A stretch of 18,264 nucleotides of DNA from Mollicutes bacterium (GCA_004552445.1 SFOJ01000014.1:1-18264); one strand, 5' to 3'. Counted from the first letter of the stretch, positions 4,562-13,266 are shown. Numbers and translations: made by a program. Notes: a model not told the origin generated them from the letters alone.

Positions 4562-7237
4562 TTGGATATTGTAATATCACCCATAAATTTATTTAGAAAA
4601 CCAATTATATCTACAAAAATAGTAAAGAAAAAATTCAAAAATTTAGATGAGATAATATTATTTTGTGAAAGTAATCCATTGATTTTAAAGGCCTTACAAG
4701 ACTCTAATACTTCACTGTTTAATGCACTAAAAAAATATAAAGCTGGTGCTACGACTAAAAGTAAGCAGATAAGGAAATTAACTATTTCCTTACAGAATTA
4801 CTTATTGCGTATGGGAACTAGAACAACCCCATTTAGATATATGACTAAATTAGGTTTTATAACTTCTAATAATGTTAAATCACAGGAAGTTGAAAAGAAG
4901 CTAAGGTATATAACACTTAATAATTGTGTAATAACAGAAAATAATAAATCTCAAATTGAGTTAAAGCTCACAAATTTATTCTTAAAAAGAGAAGACAATA
5001 TTTTTATAGAGAATGAAAGTAAAAATAATAATTCTACCATTATCAAAGATACATTAATTTTGCAGTGGCTGAGGCTAAATTTGAGAAAATGGACTTCATA
5101 TTCCAAATTATTTCGGAAAGTAAAAGTAGATTTTTCAGTAATCTCTGAAACAGCATTTATTACTTACTTGAATAAATTAATACAGATTGGATTTATATGC
5201 TGTTCTAAAGCTATAACTTATGAAGAAGAACCAGTTTGTTTTAGCTCTAATTTGAACGTTAATGCAGATATTAATAAAAATATAAATTCTGCAATCTATT
5301 TTTTAACTCAATTTTTAGATACTAAGCAAGAATATAAAGGGTGGAAAAAGTTAAAAAATTATTTTTCTGAAAACTATTTATTTGAGCGAATACCTTTAAG
5401 AACAGTTGTTTATTCAGACGAGTTTAATTTCTGGAATAATGATGATATTGAATTTCATAGAGGTAGTAATTACCAATTATTAGAGAATTATATTACTTCG
5501 CAAATAATTCAAAATAAAACTAAAATTAAGATTCCTGAAAAAGTAATAGGAAGTATGAAATGTGAAAATCACCATAATATATCTGGTGATTTACTTGCAA
5601 ATGTGGTAGATAACAAACTAATACTAGATTCAGGTATTGGTAGCTCTTGTGATGGAAAAATTATAGGGCGCTTTATTAAAGCGTATCCTTTGGAAGCTAA
5701 AGAAAAGGTAGTAGATTTTTTACAGAATTCATCGTCGGGTAATGAAATTAATGCAGAAGTTCGATATCTTTTTAAAAACTCAAAATTTGCATCAATTAGT
5801 AATAACATTAATCCGTATGATTACGAAATTAATTTAAATAATACTAAAGATGATTCAAAACAAGAACTTAATATTGAGTCTCTTTCAGTTGGATTGGATG
5901 ACCAAGGGATTTACTTATGGTCTGAAGACTTGCATAGAAAAGTTAAACCAAAATTTACAAATGCTATTAATGGTTTAGCAGTTAAAAATAAGATGTATAG
6001 ATTTTTGTTTTTCCTTTCTAGAGAAAGATACGAAGATTTTAAGCCAGTTTTACCAGAGTATTTAGAAAAGAAAGTATGGTCTCCAAGATTAGAATATAAA
6101 AATGTAATTATTCGTAGAGAACAATGGAAATTAGATACTCAATTCATGGTTGAGAAAGATAAAGATTTTAAAAAAGCTATAAATGATTGGCGCTCTAGAT
6201 ACAATGTACCGAAGATTATAGGCGTTTCCCTAGGAGAAGCACCAACCATTTTTGATTTAAGTAACGAGTTACAATTGAAAACTTTAAAGAAAATAATTCG
6301 TAAAAGTAATAGTCAGGTTAGTTTTGTTGAAGTTCCTGAGTTATCAGAATTTCATAAAAATAAGATTATTCAAGGAGTATTTTCATTTTACATTGCAAAT
6401 AGTAAAGATAAAGAGATAAGTCAAGATGTTTTATCAGAATACAGAAGAAGTACAAGTAAAATGACATATGCTAATGGATTTTTATCGTTCATTTTATATC
6501 CTAGTTTATTTGAAAAGAATAATGTTGAGACTATAAATGAAGTTTTAAAAAGAGCAGGAATTCGAAAAAATTATTTCTTTATTCAATACAATGATGATGA
6601 AAAGCCAAGTTTACGCTTAAGAGTTTGGCAAGCCGATGAAAAAATTTTAGTAAGTATTCTAAAAATCTTGAATTATCTCTTACATATAAAATTAATAAAT
6701 GATTTTAAATTAGTTAACTTTAGAGCAGAATATTCAAGATATGGAGGAGAATCTTTATTTAATGATGTTTTAAAGGTATTTGAATGTGATAGTAATTTAG
6801 CTTTAAAGACTATTAACATGTCAAAAGAGAAAATAAAATTGCTAGCTATTTTGAGTGCAGTATATACTTTTGAAAAAGCAGATGTTGATTTTGATTACTT
6901 AGCTAAATTCATTCTTACAAGAGATCAAAAAATTTCTAAACATAGTAGTGTTGTCTCACAATTATTTAGTTTTGAAAAAGAAAGTCCTATTTTAGATAGC
7001 CAAAATATAGATAATTATGCTGATACCATACTTAAATATTTAAACAAAGTAAAAGATAAATACAGTAATTATAAGCCAAAATATTATAGTGTATTAGTTT
7101 CACTTTTACATATGCATTTTAATAGATTTCTCAAACCAACCCAAAGTGAGGAGCGTCAATTAAATTTAGATATGCTAGAGTATGAAAAAGTGAAATCAGA
7201 TAGGAAAAAATATGGTCAAAATAGAACAAGAGATTAG
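4562..7237 (+). CDS. lanB: Lantibiotic dehydratase LanB (full length)
   Basis: LanB dehydrates Ser/Thr of the precursor using glutamyl-tRNA. The N-terminal part (PINLFRKPIISTK, then FNALKKYKAGA, then LLRMGTRTTPFRYMTKLGF) follows the NisB layout, whose RSTPF block lies near the same residue number as RTTPF here (Arg87). The C-terminal SpaB_C elimination domain is shown by YFFIQYNDDEKPSLRLRVWQ near residue 670-690. From TTG at 4562 the protein is 891 residues, normal for a complete LanB. TTG is chosen because AGAAGGGGG (4544-4552) lies 9 nt upstream and it falls after the attenuator. An in-frame ATG at 4457 would start inside lanA and place the hairpin in the coding region. It overlaps lanC by 26 bp, suggesting translational coupling. 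The start is less certain than the identity. Confidence 0.92.
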   Translation: MDIVISPINLFRKPIISTKIVKKKFKNLDEIILFCESNPLILKALQDSNTSLFNALKKYKAGATTKSKQIRKLTISLQNYLLRMGTRTTPFRYMTKLGFITSNNVKSQEVEKKLRYITLNNCVITENNKSQIELKLTNLFLKREDNIFIENESKNNNSTIIKDTLILQWLRLNLRKWTSYSKLFRKVKVDFSVISETAFITYLNKLIQIGFICCSKAITYEEEPVCFSSNLNVNADINKNINSAIYFLTQFLDTKQEYKGWKKLKNYFSENYLFERIPLRTVVYSDEFNFWNNDDIEFHRGSNYQLLENYITSQIIQNKTKIKIPEKVIGSMKCENHHNISGDLLANVVDNKLILDSGIGSSCDGKIIGRFIKAYPLEAKEKVVDFLQNSSSGNEINAEVRYLFKNSKFASISNNINPYDYEINLNNTKDDSKQELNIESLSVGLDDQGIYLWSEDLHRKVKPKFTNAINGLAVKNKMYRFLFFLSRERYEDFKPVLPEYLEKKVWSPRLEYKNVIIRREQWKLDTQFMVEKDKDFKKAINDWRSRYNVPKIIGVSLGEAPTIFDLSNELQLKTLKKIIRKSNSQVSFVEVPELSEFHKNKIIQGVFSFYIANSKDKEISQDVLSEYRRSTSKMTYANGFLSFILYPSLFEKNNVETINEVLKRAGIRKNYFFIQYNDDEKPSLRLRVWQADEKILVSILKILNYLLHIKLINDFKLVNFRAEYSRYGGESLFNDVLKVFECDSNLALKTINMSKEKIKLLAILSAVYTFEKADVDFDYLAKFILTRDQKISKHSSVVSQLFSFEKESPILDSQNIDNYADTILKYLNKVKDKYSNYKPKYYSVLVSLLHMHFNRFLKPTQSEERQLNLDMLEYEKVKSDRKKYGQNRTRD

Positions 7238-8480
7238 AAGAATTTTAGATCATTCTCTAAATATCAGTATGAGTTATTTAGAAGAAAAAAGTACTGACAT
7301 AGGGGTCGCAGATGGGCTTGCGGGTGTAAGTATTTTCCTTTCGAATATATATAGAACAACGAATAATGTTGATAAACAAAAAGCAATTAAGGAAATGAAT
7401 TTGAAAATTACACAAGAAATGATCGATTCTATAAACAAGAATAATGTATCATTATCTTTATTTAGTGGCTTATCAGGGGTTGGCACAGCTTGTCTTGAAA
7501 TGGCAATGTATGATTCGAATTATATTAAGCTATTAAAACAAATTTCTCTGATAATAACTAATAAAGTTGAAAAGGTCTTTGTTGTTGAAAAATATCAACA
7601 GCAAAATATGATATTTGCAGTTTATGATTTATTTAATGGAGCTGTAGGAATTTTAGATTTTCTTTTTCATGCAAATAAATTAATGCATTCTACAAGAGTT
7701 AATAGGGGTATTAAACAACTTATAAACTTTTTAATTGAAATATCTTCTGTAGATTTGAAAGATATATCTCAGTCACCAATATATCTGTTAAAAGGAAATT
7801 TACCCGAGAATGGTGAATCAAGGTTATTGTTACCTGATGGTGGCTTATTTATGGGAGAGGCTCATGGATTAGCTGGTATATTGAATATTTTATCGGAAGT
7901 ATATCCTAGTTTTAGTTCACCAGAATTAAAAGAACGTATTCAAAATATACTAAGCGTGTTTCTTAATTTTAGAAATAATAAAACACTATATCCTGAATGT
8001 GTTACGGTACGAAAAAATAAAAAGACATATAAATCCTCATTGAATGGGGGCTGGTGCTTTGGATCTTTAGGAATATTGAGAGCCATGATTAAGGCTGCCA
8101 GGAGTATAGGTGATGTTTTATTAATTAAAAAATTACAACAAGAATTTGATTTTGTGTTAAGAAAATGGAAAACGGATATTAGGCCTAATTCACTAATATT
8201 GTGTCATGGATTGACTAATGCAATATATAATTCTTATATATTATTTCATGAAACACAAGAGGAAACATTTAGTTATTATATGAATGATATGTTGGTATTT
8301 TTATTAAATCATATCAATTGGAATAAAAAATATTTATTTTCGGATGTTTCTATGGATCTTCATGATAGTAATTGTAGGTATGAAATGGGAATTTTGGAAG
8401 GTGAATTGGGAGTTAGTTTGGTACTGAATGCAATAATTCATAATGTAAAATGGCAAACTGATTGGTTATTTTTATATTAA
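7212..8480 (+). CDS. lanC: Lanthionine cyclase LanC
   Basis: LanC adds Cys thiols to dehydrated residues to form thioether rings. The zinc ligands are intact: Cys282 in NGGWCFGSLGI, and Cys331-His332 in LILCHGLTNAI. They correspond to the C-C-H set of NisC at nearly the same positions. The family motif GEAHGLAGIL is at residues 215-224 with His218, and LLPDGGLFMGEAHG precedes it. Repeated Gly-rich turns (GVADGLAGVSIFL, LFSGLSGVG, ILEGELGVSLVL) mark the alpha/alpha barrel. At 422 residues it is of normal size. The start lies inside the lanB end with AGGAAAA just upstream. It should work with LanB and possibly the transporter as a membrane-associated complex. Confidence 0.95.
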   Translation: MVKIEQEIRRILDHSLNISMSYLEEKSTDIGVADGLAGVSIFLSNIYRTTNNVDKQKAIKEMNLKITQEMIDSINKNNVSLSLFSGLSGVGTACLEMAMYDSNYIKLLKQISLIITNKVEKVFVVEKYQQQNMIFAVYDLFNGAVGILDFLFHANKLMHSTRVNRGIKQLINFLIEISSVDLKDISQSPIYLLKGNLPENGESRLLLPDGGLFMGEAHGLAGILNILSEVYPSFSSPELKERIQNILSVFLNFRNNKTLYPECVTVRKNKKTYKSSLNGGWCFGSLGILRAMIKAARSIGDVLLIKKLQQEFDFVLRKWKTDIRPNSLILCHGLTNAIYNSYILFHETQEETFSYYMNDMLVFLLNHINWNKKYLFSDVSMDLHDSNCRYEMGILEGELGVSLVLNAIIHNVKWQTDWLFLY

Positions 8481-8492
8481 AAGGTGATCATC

Positions 8493-9608
8493 ATGAATCA
8501 AAATTATTTTAAAGCTAACTTCAAGATCGCAATAAAATCTAAAAAGAATTTTCTTTTAGTTTGCTTACTAATAATTTTTATGATTTTTTTCTTATTTGTG
8601 GTTGAGTCTCAAAAAATTGGAGATGGCATTCGTCAATGGCGTGACTATGCAGAATCAGTACAAGTAAATACCGATTATTTTGATGGAAGTTCTCTTCGTA
8701 AAAAAGACTATAAACAGACTTATGATAATTTGAATAGGCAATCAGCATACATTGCTGATTTACAAAATGGTGAAGTATTTAATGATCCACAATCTTATCT
8801 AAAGGGATCAGAGAATTTAATTAAAGCAATGCTTGCTGGTTATAAGAATAACTATAAAGGTGCAAAGACGCTTAATATTCCAGCAAAATATGAACTATAT
8901 CAACGCCTAGTTTCATATAAATATCTTTACAGGCATCATATTCCAATAGTAATGAATTCAAAATTATCATCAACATATTTAATTTATATTTTGTCGTTAG
9001 TTGGCTCTTTTATTTTTCTTTACGTGCTTTTCATTTCAAGCGATATATGGATGCTTAAATTAAATCATCCAACCGTTTTAAAGAATATTCCGTATCGAAT
9101 TGAGAATGAAATAATAGGTAAAATTAATATTAATTCAGTCCTAACGACTATTCCTTTATTTATAGGTATAGTTGGTGCTTATTTATTTGCTGGTATTCGT
9201 AATGGATTTTCTAATTTAAGATATCCTGATGTTTTTTATCTTACTAAAATTACAGCTATTCCTTTATGGCTATATTGTTTGGTATTTTTATTTTATAGCA
9301 TTGTGATAGTGAGTTTTACCACAGCTTTAATGTTAGTACTTAATCAAATGACTAAAAATGTCTATTTGAGTATTTTGATAGGGATGTTCATTTATATAAT
9401 CTCATTTCTTCCAGCAAGCATGAATAAATATTTATTATGGCTTCCTTCGCCATATTTAAATATTACTAAAGTATTTAACGGCACAGTAGCTAATGTAACT
9501 AAATTGTCTTTTATAAATTGTGGTGTAGGAATCGGTGTATTAATAATATGGTCATTAATCTTAATATTCTGTTTCCAGCGTTTAGTCGATAAAGGGAGGA
9601 ATGTGTAA
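8493..9608 (+). CDS. ABC transporter permease with large extracytoplasmic loop (first of pair)
   Basis: This is a 371-residue membrane protein. One helix sits near the N-terminus (LLVCLLIIFMIFFLFVV). A polar Tyr/Lys-rich segment of about 130 residues follows and should lie outside the cell. After that come about five helices from residue 155 to the end (LIYILSLVGSFIFLYVLFI, TTIPLFIGIVGAYLFAGI, LYCLVFLFYSIVIVSF, VYLSILIGMFIYIISFLP, and a last one). This is an ABC-2-like layout. ATG at 8493 is preferred over GTG at 8484 because AAAGGTGAT (8480-8488) then has normal spacing. It sits 12 bp after lanC and overlaps the next permease by one base. It could export the lanthipeptide or give producer immunity; it is larger than usual LanE/LanG subunits. 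Confidence 0.75.
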   Translation: MNQNYFKANFKIAIKSKKNFLLVCLLIIFMIFFLFVVESQKIGDGIRQWRDYAESVQVNTDYFDGSSLRKKDYKQTYDNLNRQSAYIADLQNGEVFNDPQSYLKGSENLIKAMLAGYKNNYKGAKTLNIPAKYELYQRLVSYKYLYRHHIPIVMNSKLSSTYLIYILSLVGSFIFLYVLFISSDIWMLKLNHPTVLKNIPYRIENEIIGKININSVLTTIPLFIGIVGAYLFAGIRNGFSNLRYPDVFYLTKITAIPLWLYCLVFLFYSIVIVSFTTALMLVLNQMTKNVYLSILIGMFIYIISFLPASMNKYLLWLPSPYLNITKVFNGTVANVTKLSFINCGVGIGVLIIWSLILIFCFQRLVDKGRNV

Positions 9609-10840
9609 TGAGATGGCATTATTTTCTCTTTCAATTAAAAACATTCTTTACAAATCCTAAAAATATTGGCTTATATATAGTCACCGCATTGTTATCCGTA
9701 TATTTTGGACTAGTAAGTGTTCCTAATCACCATGTTATTAACAGTGTTGATCATTATGCTATTAAAAGAGAATACAAAGATGATATTGCTTTTCTTAAAG
9801 TTGCTAAAAAAGAATATGAACAAGCAAATAAACCTAATCTAACTGTTATTCCTAGTCAAGGTGCAAAAAATGCTATGGAAACTTATCCTACGATACTTAA
9901 ATATGATAAAGAAAGATTAGCTGCCTTAAAAAGAAAAGATTGGAGAACATATGCATTGTATTCTAGTAAATGGTACAAATATGTTGATAATTTGATTTTT
10001 GTGAAAGAAAATCAAAATTTCATGTATCCAGCAGAATATGGTCATAACGGAATTTATAAAGAAAATGGACATTTTGGATATCAACGCACTTATTATTTTT
10101 ATAATGCCCTTTTGGCTAGTGGTGCTAGTTTAAATAAAAATGTGTTAGAAGAAAGAACAGCGTTACAGCGAGTACAAAATTCTTTATCAGGATGGACAAC
10201 TTTAATTCTTATAATAATCGTCATTTTTTACACAGCTGATATTTTTCCCGGAGATAAAAAGTACCATACAGTTATTAAAAACATCCCTTTAAGTAAAATC
10301 ACTATATTATGGTTGAAAACTGCTGTAGTTGAGGTGGGAGTTTTACTTGATTTCTTTATGGCATTTATTATTGCGATAGTATGTATTGCCCCTAAGTATG
10401 GTATGGGTTCACTTAATCTAAAAACTACTTTTTATATGGGAAGATTATATTTTAAAGTACCATTCAGATATCAAACATTAGGCATTTATTATCTACAATT
10501 AATTATTTTTGCCATTATAATTGTGTTCATTTTTATTCATTTAGCAATGCTATTGTCTTTGTTATTCAGGAATGAATATGTTGCAGAAATTATTGCAAGT
10601 ATGACTGCAGTAAGTGGTAAGGTGCTCTATTTTTCAATGGGTATGGGTTTTGTTTATCCATTGTTACAAAAATTACCAACAACATATTTTACAATCGGTG
10701 ATAGCTTATCTGGTAATTTATCTTACTTGATGGATTCTCCTGGTTGGGGATTCAATGCTGGAATAATTCCATTAATATTAACTGTTTTAGTTATTGAATT
10801 AATTTTATTGGTAATCTGTAGAATGAAAAAATGCTGTTAA
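9608..10840 (+). CDS. ABC transporter permease with large extracytoplasmic loop (second of pair)
   Basis: This 410-residue protein repeats the topology of its neighbour: an N-terminal helix (NIGLYIVTALLSVYFGLVSV), an extracytoplasmic polar segment of about 150 residues rich in Tyr and Lys, then several helices (LILIIIVIFYTADIF, VGVLLDFFMAFIIAIVCIA, LQLIIFAIIIVFIFIHLAML, and two more, ending IIPLILTVLVIELILLVI). The ATG overlaps the stop of the preceding gene (TAATG), so the two are translationally coupled and probably form a heterodimer. The following ABC ATPase starts 19 bp later. No peptidase domain is present, so it cannot remove the leader itself. Export versus immunity cannot be decided from sequence. 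Confidence 0.75.
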   Translation: MRWHYFLFQLKTFFTNPKNIGLYIVTALLSVYFGLVSVPNHHVINSVDHYAIKREYKDDIAFLKVAKKEYEQANKPNLTVIPSQGAKNAMETYPTILKYDKERLAALKRKDWRTYALYSSKWYKYVDNLIFVKENQNFMYPAEYGHNGIYKENGHFGYQRTYYFYNALLASGASLNKNVLEERTALQRVQNSLSGWTTLILIIIVIFYTADIFPGDKKYHTVIKNIPLSKITILWLKTAVVEVGVLLDFFMAFIIAIVCIAPKYGMGSLNLKTTFYMGRLYFKVPFRYQTLGIYYLQLIIFAIIIVFIFIHLAMLLSLLFRNEYVAEIIASMTAVSGKVLYFSMGMGFVYPLLQKLPTTYFTIGDSLSGNLSYLMDSPGWGFNAGIIPLILTVLVIELILLVICRMKKCC

Positions 10841-10859
10841 TTAATTGAGGTGAATTTAA

Positions 10860-11735
10860 ATGCTGAAAATGAAACATATAACTTTATCTTTCGGTGAAAA
10901 GAAAATTTTTGATGATTTATCTTTAAACTTTGAAGAAGGGAAAATCATTGGATTAGTTGCGCCAAATGGTACTGGAAAATCTACTTTAATGAATATAATC
11001 CTTAATAATCTAACGCCTCAAAGTGGTTTTATTGAGTATAATAGCCTGAGATATAAGAATGAACATGATGTTGTAAAATTACATAAACAAATATGTGCTT
11101 TCCCTGATCAAAGTGATTTATTTTCATTTATGACAGGAAGAGATCATTTAAATCTTTATGCAGATTTATGGAATAATTCTAGCATGTCTGTTAATGGAAT
11201 TATTAAAAAACTCAATATGAAAGACTATGTTGACCATAAAGTTGAAACTTATTCATTGGGGATGAAACAGCGCTTATGTTTTGCGATGGTTGTAGCTGCT
11301 AATACACCAGTTATGTTGCTGGATGAAGTTATGAATGGATTGGATCCACAAAATGTTTCTTTAATATCTGAAGTGCTTGTAGATTTAAAGAAAAAACAAA
11401 AAATAATTATTATGGCATCGCATTTATTGCAGAATTTACAAAAATATGCTGATCGAATTTTGTTTTTAAAAGATGGTGGAGTAATTCAAGATTTTGATAA
11501 TAGAAAACAAGATAGTCAATATTTAAAAGTTAGAGCATCAGCGGAGATTTCAAAATTACTGGTAAATCTTAAGTATGAGGAATTACCTGATGGATTAATC
11601 TTAATACCTATTTTTCAGAATAATGCAGATGCCTTAGTCAAAGTATCTACTAAGCTATTACAACATCATATTCAATATTCAGTCTGTAGAATTAGTATTG
11701 GAGACCTGTTTAATAAGATTTACGGGGTAAATTAA
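10860..11735 (+). CDS. ABC transporter ATP-binding protein
   Basis: This 291-residue ATPase has all the key ABC motifs. Walker A is APNGTGKST at residues 34-42 (Lys40), and the Q-loop region is CAFPDQSDLF. The signature YSLGMKQR is at 131-138, Walker B is VMLLDE at 151-156 with catalytic Glu156, the D-loop is GLDPQN, and the switch His188 is in ASHLL. After about residue 210 a short C-terminal extension follows. The domain order and size match single-NBD ATPases that pair with ABC-2 permeases (the LanF or BcrA type). GAGGTGA lies before the ATG. It is the last gene of the lan operon; no convincing terminator follows directly. Confidence 0.9.
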   Translation: MLKMKHITLSFGEKKIFDDLSLNFEEGKIIGLVAPNGTGKSTLMNIILNNLTPQSGFIEYNSLRYKNEHDVVKLHKQICAFPDQSDLFSFMTGRDHLNLYADLWNNSSMSVNGIIKKLNMKDYVDHKVETYSLGMKQRLCFAMVVAANTPVMLLDEVMNGLDPQNVSLISEVLVDLKKKQKIIIMASHLLQNLQKYADRILFLKDGGVIQDFDNRKQDSQYLKVRASAEISKLLVNLKYEELPDGLILIPIFQNNADALVKVSTKLLQHHIQYSVCRISIGDLFNKIYGVN

Positions 11736-12331
11736 ATAATCTGATAATAGCATTATAGATATAAAATAAGCCCACTTTTTGCGTTTAAAAAGTTTGTAAG
11801 ATAATAAGCCTGAGTGTATCTGTAATAGATGCAATGTAGCTTTGTACCTTGATAAGAAAGTTGAAATCTTTAATATTGATAGAACTTATTACAAATCATT
11901 AACTACAATTTATTAAAATGCATTTGTAGAAGATAAAGTAATAAGAATAATTATTAAATTTACTGGAGCGGTTAGTAAAAATGCTATTATTTCCGGCATA
12001 GAAAATAAATTCATATTAACTTTATCAACAAATTATGGTATTTGGTTAATCATGATACCCAGTACAAGCAAGCGGTGATTAAAAGCGTATAAGTGTGACA
12101 CCTTTATTAGATTATCCAGTATTCAATTATTTTCAGTGATGGATTCGGTAAAGTGTAGCGTACAGAGTATACCGTTGAAGTTATTGGTGAGGTATTGGTT
12201 CTACTGTGATTGTTAGGGATCATGCTGAACAATTGACTTTATAATGATACTTCTGAAAAAGAATCAAAAGAGAAACACTATTACTAGTTAAGTGAGCTAA
12301 TATTTATAAGCAGTTAATTGAATAAATTTAG
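11736..12331 (+). pseudogene. About 600 bp without intact genes; possible decayed coding DNA
   Basis: No ORF with a start and ribosome site is visible. Coding-like fragments are broken by stops and frame changes. From 11800 one frame reads DNKPECICNRCNVALYLDKK and on to a TAA at 11914-11916, then stays open to TGA at 12076-12078. Around 12085-12240, pieces in different frames (SVTPLLDYPVFNYF; RTEYTVEVIGE; GIGSTVIVRDHAEQLTL) look like one protein disrupted by frameshifts. I do not recognise the parent family. In AT-rich DNA some open stretches arise by chance, so this is a weak call. A 7-bp inverted repeat (ACTTTTT/AAAAAGT, 11774-11793) is too AT-rich to be a strong terminator. Confidence 0.3.
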
Positions 12332-13027
12332 CTAGCATTTATTCTGAAGAACAGAAATTAATTGTTGAAAAATGATTAGTTTCTGTTCTTTTTTTATACC
12401 ACGATTAATTTCCAGAGAAGCCCTCAGAACAGGCATTAGTTTATATATTATTGGTGCATTTTCTGGTATTTGAGAAATGAAATTATCAGAATATGTTACT
12501 AAATTGGTATCACTAACTTGAAAGCCTAAATAAATGTCCTCCTGTCGTCTCCTGTCTAATAATCCCAAATATATCTTAGTAATATCACGTAACGATATAT
12601 GATGGTTGTTGAATAAATTTTGGGGTAAAGTAGCGTTCAGAGATCTACTTGTTTGTTTTGAGAGCCAAGTATTAAAATCTTTTTCACCTTTCCAGATGCT
12701 TAAAACACAACTATTAATAGAGATGGCAATTGATTTTTTAGTAACCATTAAATTAGGGTAATACAATTTTGGCCATGATTTTTCATTTTCAAAAAGAATG
12801 TATGCTAATGCTTTAGTTTCTATAATGGTGGGGATGATTCCCTTTGAAAGCAAATAAATTCTTTTAGCTTTTTCGTTCAAGTCAAAATCATTAGACGTAT
12901 AAAAATTATCTGATAGTTTTAAATCAGAAATAGCGTCTTGAATATCGTCAGTCCAAGAACTATAAGATTTCTGAGATCTAGTTAAGAAGTAAGTAATTCC
13001 ATTAGTGTAATTAATTGCTTTTTTCAA
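12332..13027 (-). CDS. Hypothetical protein, unrecognised, leftward
   Basis: A 231-residue frame opens with MKKAINYTNGITYFLTRSQK and has no signal peptide, no membrane helices and no motif I can name. It is rich in Ser, Leu, Asn and Lys. Arg/Lys-rich patches (LDRRRQED, EINRGIKKEQK) and the low GC resemble the rest of the cargo. The first usable start is TTG at 13027, with AGGA only about 4 nt upstream, so the true start is uncertain; a stop lies upstream in frame. Two palindromes just upstream (13029-13053) could be its operator. It is the only leftward gene inside the island and separates cargo from mobilisation genes. A defence or regulatory role would be speculation. Confidence 0.6.
   Translation of the reverse strand: MKKAINYTNGITYFLTRSQKSYSSWTDDIQDAISDLKLSDNFYTSNDFDLNEKAKRIYLLSKGIIPTIIETKALAYILFENEKSWPKLYYPNLMVTKKSIAISINSCVLSIWKGEKDFNTWLSKQTSRSLNATLPQNLFNNHHISLRDITKIYLGLLDRRRQEDIYLGFQVSDTNLVTYSDNFISQIPENAPIIYKLMPVLRASLEINRGIKKEQKLIIFQQLISVLQNKC
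12347..12395 (+). terminator. Possible + strand terminator overlapping the 3' end of the leftward gene
   Basis: AAGAACAGAAA (12347-12357) pairs perfectly with TTTCTGTTCTT (12380-12390), and T continues to 12395. The 22-nt loop is long. On the + strand this would stop read-through from the lan operon and decayed region; it lies inside the last codons of the leftward gene. Confidence 0.45.
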
Positions 13028-13028
13028 C

Positions 13029-13053
13029 GTCCTAAATATAGGACAGGCCTGTC
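13029..13053 (-). promoter_or_regulatory. Nested palindromes upstream of the leftward gene
   Basis: GTCCTA (13029-13034) and TAGGAC (13039-13044) form an inverted repeat with a 4-bp gap. It overlaps GACAGGCCTGTC (13042-13053), a perfect 12-bp palindrome. They lie within 30 bp upstream of the assumed TTG start, where a repressor or autoregulator would act. The binding protein is unknown. Confidence 0.4.
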
Positions 13054-13227
13054 TTTTTCCTTTCTAACTAATTACGCGTATTAATAATTTAATATTTTTG
13101 AATTGAGATGATGAGAATGTAAATGTAGACATAAAATCATCACAATTTGAGCTCGCTATTATTGAACAACAGAAACTGCGTAAAAAAATATTTTCTTAGA
13201 TTTGAAGAAAATGAGCATTAATGCAAT
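13054..13227 (+). other. Gene-free stretch with a possible 3' gene remnant
   Basis: With the flanking features this is part of a 325-bp gap between divergent genes. One frame stays open from 13111 and ends in SSQFELAIIEQQKLRKKIFS followed by TAG. It has no start or ribosome site, and the terminator at 13228 follows it. It looks like the tail of a lost + strand gene whose terminator survived, but is too short to identify. Confidence 0.3.
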
Positions 13228-13266
13228 AAAAGTTCCCTTAATATTCGAATATTAAGGGAACTTTTT
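13228..13266 (+). terminator. Strong bidirectional terminator (19-bp perfect palindrome)
   Basis: Arms 13228-13246 and 13247-13265 are exact reverse complements centred on TTCGAA, with CCC/GGG near the base and runs of A and T at the two ends. It insulates the cargo side from the mobilisation operon that starts about 90 bp later. Confidence 0.82.

Noticed and set aside
4447..4638. Leftward 63-residue frame over the lanA/lanB junction
   Set aside because: It is antisense to lanA, the attenuator and lanB, and has no ribosome site.
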